64,000 nucleotides of DNA, from assembly GCA_016936975.1 (NCBI GenBank), contig JAFGWU010000061.1:1-64000 (forward strand), in the 5' to 3' direction. The DNA is from Bacteroidales bacterium (GTDB taxonomy: Bacteria; Bacteroidota; Bacteroidia; Bacteroidales; GCA-2748055). The notes under the pieces were generated by a model that saw only the letters and a list, made by a program, of their open reading frames with translations, was not told the DNA's origin and searched no databases. Position numbers and translations under genes: made by a program. Below, piece after piece: positions 61,216 to 64,000 of the stretch (positions are counted from its first letter, which is position 1; each line of letters opens with the position of its first letter).

Positions 61216-62214
61216 TCTATTTTTAACCAGGTATTCCGCTATCTGAACCGCATTTAATGCAGCGCCCTTCCTGATTTGATCCCCCACACACCAGAAGGCG
61301 ATTCCTTTCGGATTGGTCAGATCCTTTCTCAGTCGGCCCACAAAAACCTCATCCTTCCCTGCGGCATGAATGGGCATGGGGTATTTCAGGTTCTCCGGAT
61401 CATCGATTACCTTTATGCCTTCCGCGTTATCAAGGGCTCTCCTGACTGCCCCCAGATCGAGTTCCTCCTCCGTCTCCAGCCATATGGCTTCGGAATGGTT
61501 CCGCAAAACCGGCACCCTGACACAGGTTGCGCTCACTTCAATATCAGAATGCATGATCTTTCTCGACTCATGGTGCATTTTCAGCTCCTCTTTGGTATAA
61601 CCGTTATCGGTGAAAACGTCCACCTGGGGTATCAGGTTCATCATCAGCTGGTAGGGAAACCTGCTGACGGTTGCGGCCTTTCCTTTTCCAAATTGATGCA
61701 TCTGGTCGATCAGCTCCTGCATGGCAGCGGCCCCCGCACCGCTGGCAGCCTGGTACGTGGCCGCATGAACCCGCCTGATGTGGGACAGGTCCTCCACAGG
61801 CTTGAGACACAGTACCATCTGAATGGTGGTGCAGTTCGGGTTGGCCACAATATTACGCGGGATCCGGTGCAAATCGGAGGCATTGATCTCGGGAACCACC
61901 AGCGGTACATCATCCTCCATCCTGAAGGCGCTGGAATTGTCGATCATAATGGTGCCGTATCGCGTAATCACCGGTGCAAATTGCCTGCTAGTACTGCCCC
62001 CCGCTGAAACCAGTGCAATATGGATCCCTTTAAAGTTATCGTTGTCTTTCAGCTCCCTGACCTTTATCCGCTCACCCCTGAACTGAAACTCCTGTCCTGC
62101 ACTGCGGGAGGATCCAAACAGAAGAAGGTCATCCAGGGGGAAGTCCCTTTCAGAAAGCACCTTCATGAACTCCTGTCCGACCGCACCGCTGACACCTACA
62201 ATCGCTAATCTCAT
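61207..62214 (-). CDS. asd: Aspartate-semialdehyde dehydrogenase
   Basis: A 335-residue enzyme: N-terminal [20 protein letters not shown] (NADP Rossmann), [11 protein letters not shown] region seen here as [13 protein letters not shown], catalytic Cys in [15 protein letters not shown], and [15 protein letters not shown]. It makes aspartate semialdehyde for Lys, Thr and Met synthesis. Length is standard. Monocistronic, with a T-rich leader upstream. Confidence 0.95.
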   Translation of the reverse strand: MRLAIVGVSGAVGQEFMKVLSERDFPLDDLLLFGSSRSAGQEFQFRGERIKVRELKDNDNFKGIHIALVSAGGSTSRQFAPVITRYGTIMIDNSSAFRMEDDVPLVVPEINASDLHRIPRNIVANPNCTTIQMVLCLKPVEDLSHIRRVHAATYQAASGAGAAAMQELIDQMHQFGKGKAATVSRFPYQLMMNLIPQVDVFTDNGYTKEELKMHHESRKIMHSDIEVSATCVRVPVLRNHSEAIWLETEEELDLGAVRRALDNAEGIKVIDDPENLKYPMPIHAAGKDEVFVGRLRKDLTNPKGIAFWCVGDQIRKGAALNAVQIAEYLVKNRLI

Positions 62215-62253
62215 TTTTCTTTTTTTTTTGTGGTCAGTAACCCGTTTTATTTT

Positions 62254-62261
62254 TAAATTTG
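62254..62261 (+). promoter_or_regulatory. Putative -7 box of the lamin-tail protein gene
   Basis: TAAATTTG, an exact TAnnTTTG match, 62 bp before the GTG at 62324. Confidence 0.4.
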
Positions 62262-62323
62262 TACATTATCCCCAATCTTTTCTACAATTCTTAAGCGGTA
62301 AAATTTGTAAATAATTTGGTAAA

Positions 62324-64000
62324 GTGAAAAAACTATGCCTGTTTTTTTCATGGATCCCGTTGTTTGTTTCTGCTCAGGTTCATTTTACCTTCGAGGATTC
62401 AACCCTTAATCTCTGGCAGCAGTTTCCGCCCGGCCGATGGATTGTTACCGGTGAACAGCCGCTCTCAGGTAATTATTCGCTTCGTCATGGTTATGATAAT
62501 CCTGAACCGGGCTGCGACCGGATCGCTTTTTTCCACGATGCAGTGCAATTCTCAGAACCTTTCATGTGCACGTTCAGGATCAGGCACGCCTATCCTCCAA
62601 GCAGTATGAACCACTGGCAGATTGCGTTTTTTGCATCCATGGATCCGAATCCTCCTGAAGCGGAGGCACTGCCCGACGGAATCTATTTTGGGGTGAACCT
62701 GGAAGGATCGGATGATCTGCTGACCCTCTCAAAAGTATCCGGAGGAACCGGGGAGGAATTGATAAAAACCGAAATCAATTACCAGGAAGATATCGGGATC
62801 CAGCGTGCCCCATGCTTCCGGCTGATTCGTTTTTCAGATGGATCCTGGGAAATCCTGTACCATCCTGACGGGGATGAGCAGAAGATGGTGCGGGCAGGCA
62901 TGAGTAAGCCTGCCGGGACCCCGGAAGGAAGAACCCTCCTGGTCAGGTATTCCTATTCTTCTTCCCAGGACCGGAAACTCTGGCTGGATGACCTTCGCAT
63001 CGCTGGTTCCTTTGTCGAGGACCGCTCTCCGCCGGTGGTCGTATCGGTTCTTCCCGGCCTGAATGACCTGGATATTGAATTTAATGAACCCGTAAGGTTG
63101 GGATCCGGTTCCGCATTCATTCTGAATGATCTTCAAACGGCCTCCATGGTGAAGCTGGTTCAGAAACACCTTTTTCTCTCTTTTGAGCATCTTTTTCAAA
63201 ACCGGGAGAAACAGTTGCTGTGCATCAGAAATGTGGAGGATGCAGACGGAAACATCCTTCAGGATACAACGGTAACCTTTGTACCCAACAGGGCGGAATG
63301 GGGGGATATGGTGATCAGTGAAATCATGGCCGACCCCCTGCCGGCCGTTTTTTTACCGGAGTGCGAATATATAGAACTGTTCAACCGATCAGGGTGGTAC
63401 CTTTTCACAGGGGGGTGGAACCTTGATGTCAACGGGAAACAGGTTACCCTGCCGGAAGATTCCGTTCCCCCGGATTCTTACCTGGTGGTCACGCACCACG
63501 AATGCATATATCTGTTCGAAAAGATGGGAATCCCGGCAGTAGCGGGACTGTCCTCTCCGACTGCAGTGACCAATTCAGGGGGGACCATTGCCCTTTTCGA
63601 TCAGTTCGGACACCTTGTTCACGTGGTTAAATACGGCCTGGATACCGGCACAAACGGATGGAAAGCGGAGGGCGGTTGGTCCCTGGAAATGATCGATCCC
63701 GCTTATATCTGCGGTAACGGGCTAAACCGGGACTATTCCGAAGATCCTTCAGGGGGCACGCCGGGACGCCCCAATAGCATTTCCCGGAAGATTGAGGACG
63801 ATGTTCCGCCGGAGGTGGTGTACACGGGAGTGGCTGACGAAAGGATCTTAACGGTCCATTTTTCAGAGTTGCTCGACAGGACCCGCAGTGATATTGGCGG
63901 TCTTATTATTGATCCCGGAAGTTACCATCCGGACAGTATTCAGTTTACCCATCCCTATTTTAGCGGCATCAGGATGTTCCTGCCGGCCGGAGTTTTAACA
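62324..64000 (+). CDS. Lamin-tail-domain exported protein (5' part)
   Basis: An open frame runs from a GTG at 62324 to the window edge (559 codons, no stop). The first residues form a signal peptide (KKLCLFFSWIPLFVSAQ). Next are a concanavalin-like jelly-roll region (about 20-230, with WQIAFFASMDPNP and KLWLDDLRIAG), an SbsA-like Ig domain (about 230-320), and a lamin-tail domain (about 328-480: MVISEIMADPLPAVFLPECEYIELFNRSG). A second Ig-like domain then starts (PPEVVYTGVADERILTVHFSELL). Bacteroidota proteins of this kind usually end in a T9SS sorting domain, which would lie beyond the window. Confidence 0.82.
   Translation, partial: MKKLCLFFSWIPLFVSAQVHFTFEDSTLNLWQQFPPGRWIVTGEQPLSGNYSLRHGYDNPEPGCDRIAFFHDAVQFSEPFMCTFRIRHAYPPSSMNHWQIAFFASMDPNPPEAEALPDGIYFGVNLEGSDDLLTLSKVSGGTGEELIKTEINYQEDIGIQRAPCFRLIRFSDGSWEILYHPDGDEQKMVRAGMSKPAGTPEGRTLLVRYSYSSSQDRKLWLDDLRIAGSFVEDRSPPVVVSVLPGLNDLDIEFNEPVRLGSGSAFILNDLQTASMVKLVQKHLFLSFEHLFQNREKQLLCIRNVEDADGNILQDTTVTFVPNRAEWGDMVISEIMADPLPAVFLPECEYIELFNRSGWYLFTGGWNLDVNGKQVTLPEDSVPPDSYLVVTHHECIYLFEKMGIPAVAGLSSPTAVTNSGGTIALFDQFGHLVHVVKYGLDTGTNGWKAEGGWSLEMIDPAYICGNGLNRDYSEDPSGGTPGRPNSISRKIEDDVPPEVVYTGVADERILTVHFSELLDRTRSDIGGLIIDPGSYHPDSIQFTHPYFSGIRMFLPAGVLT

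Overview
The window reads as a chromosomal contig from a Bacteroidota bacterium. Support comes from type IX secretion (T9SS) C-terminal sorting domains, SprB/SBBP repeat proteins, a DUF6427-like and a GT117/DUF2723 protein, the rplM-rpsI-rpsB-tsf gene order, and -7 promoter boxes of the form TAnnTTTG. A very large 2-hydroxyacyl-CoA dehydratase activase and a succinate dehydrogenase/fumarate reductase pair suggest anaerobic or facultative life. I cannot name the genus.

Layout. 1-8.8 kb: sdhA (5' part) and sdhC, an alpha/beta hydrolase, a MITE-like element, a Spy/CpxP-like protein, a CtpA protease overlapping dCMP deaminase, tRNA-Leu with a tRNA-derived palindrome beside it, an ALDH7 aldehyde dehydrogenase and dxs. 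8.9-14.2 kb: an OmpA-type lipoprotein, then frr, pyrH, tsf, rpsB, rpsI and rplM on the minus strand. 14.5-23 kb: an O-antigen-ligase-like protein, a 3-methyladenine glycosylase, a GT117 protein, a polysaccharide deacetylase, a membrane protein and purD. 23-23.5 kb: repeats, including a second MITE copy.

25.9-31.9 kb is the main discovery: a complete lasso-peptide gene cluster. A 41-residue precursor gene too short for ordinary gene calling lies at 25904-26029. It directly follows a B2 leader peptidase and a B1/PqqD-like recognition protein, with a sulfotransferase and an HPr-kinase-like lasso kinase upstream on the same strand. A lasso cyclase (asparagine-synthetase fold, no N-terminal Cys) and a nucleotidyltransferase run divergently. 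The precursor ends in Ser, the residue that kinases of the paeninodin type phosphorylate. A T9SS-sorted SprB/SBBP protein follows the precursor 12 bp downstream.

32.1-44.3 kb holds a second notable system. It runs on the minus strand: CheR, a PAS/GAF sensor without a kinase domain, a GAF protein, a PP2C/SpoIIE phosphatase (SiaA-like), a SiaB-like kinase, a SiaC-like phosphoprotein, and a TerB-FHA-ABC exporter fusion. It looks like a partner-switching module tied to an ABC transporter. Next to it is a PurQ-like protein whose catalytic Cys and His are both replaced (Gly85, Gln202).

45-64 kb: a Schlafen/AlbA-type protein, a Tat-exported Gfo/Idh/MocA oxidoreductase, a TrmJ-like methyltransferase, two envelope proteins, the 1423-residue activase, a DUF937 protein, a cohesin-dockerin-T9SS protein, tRNA-Ala, a TonB protein, a lipoprotein, hflX, asd, and the 5' part of a lamin-tail-domain exported protein. 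No transposase, prophage, rRNA or CRISPR array was seen.
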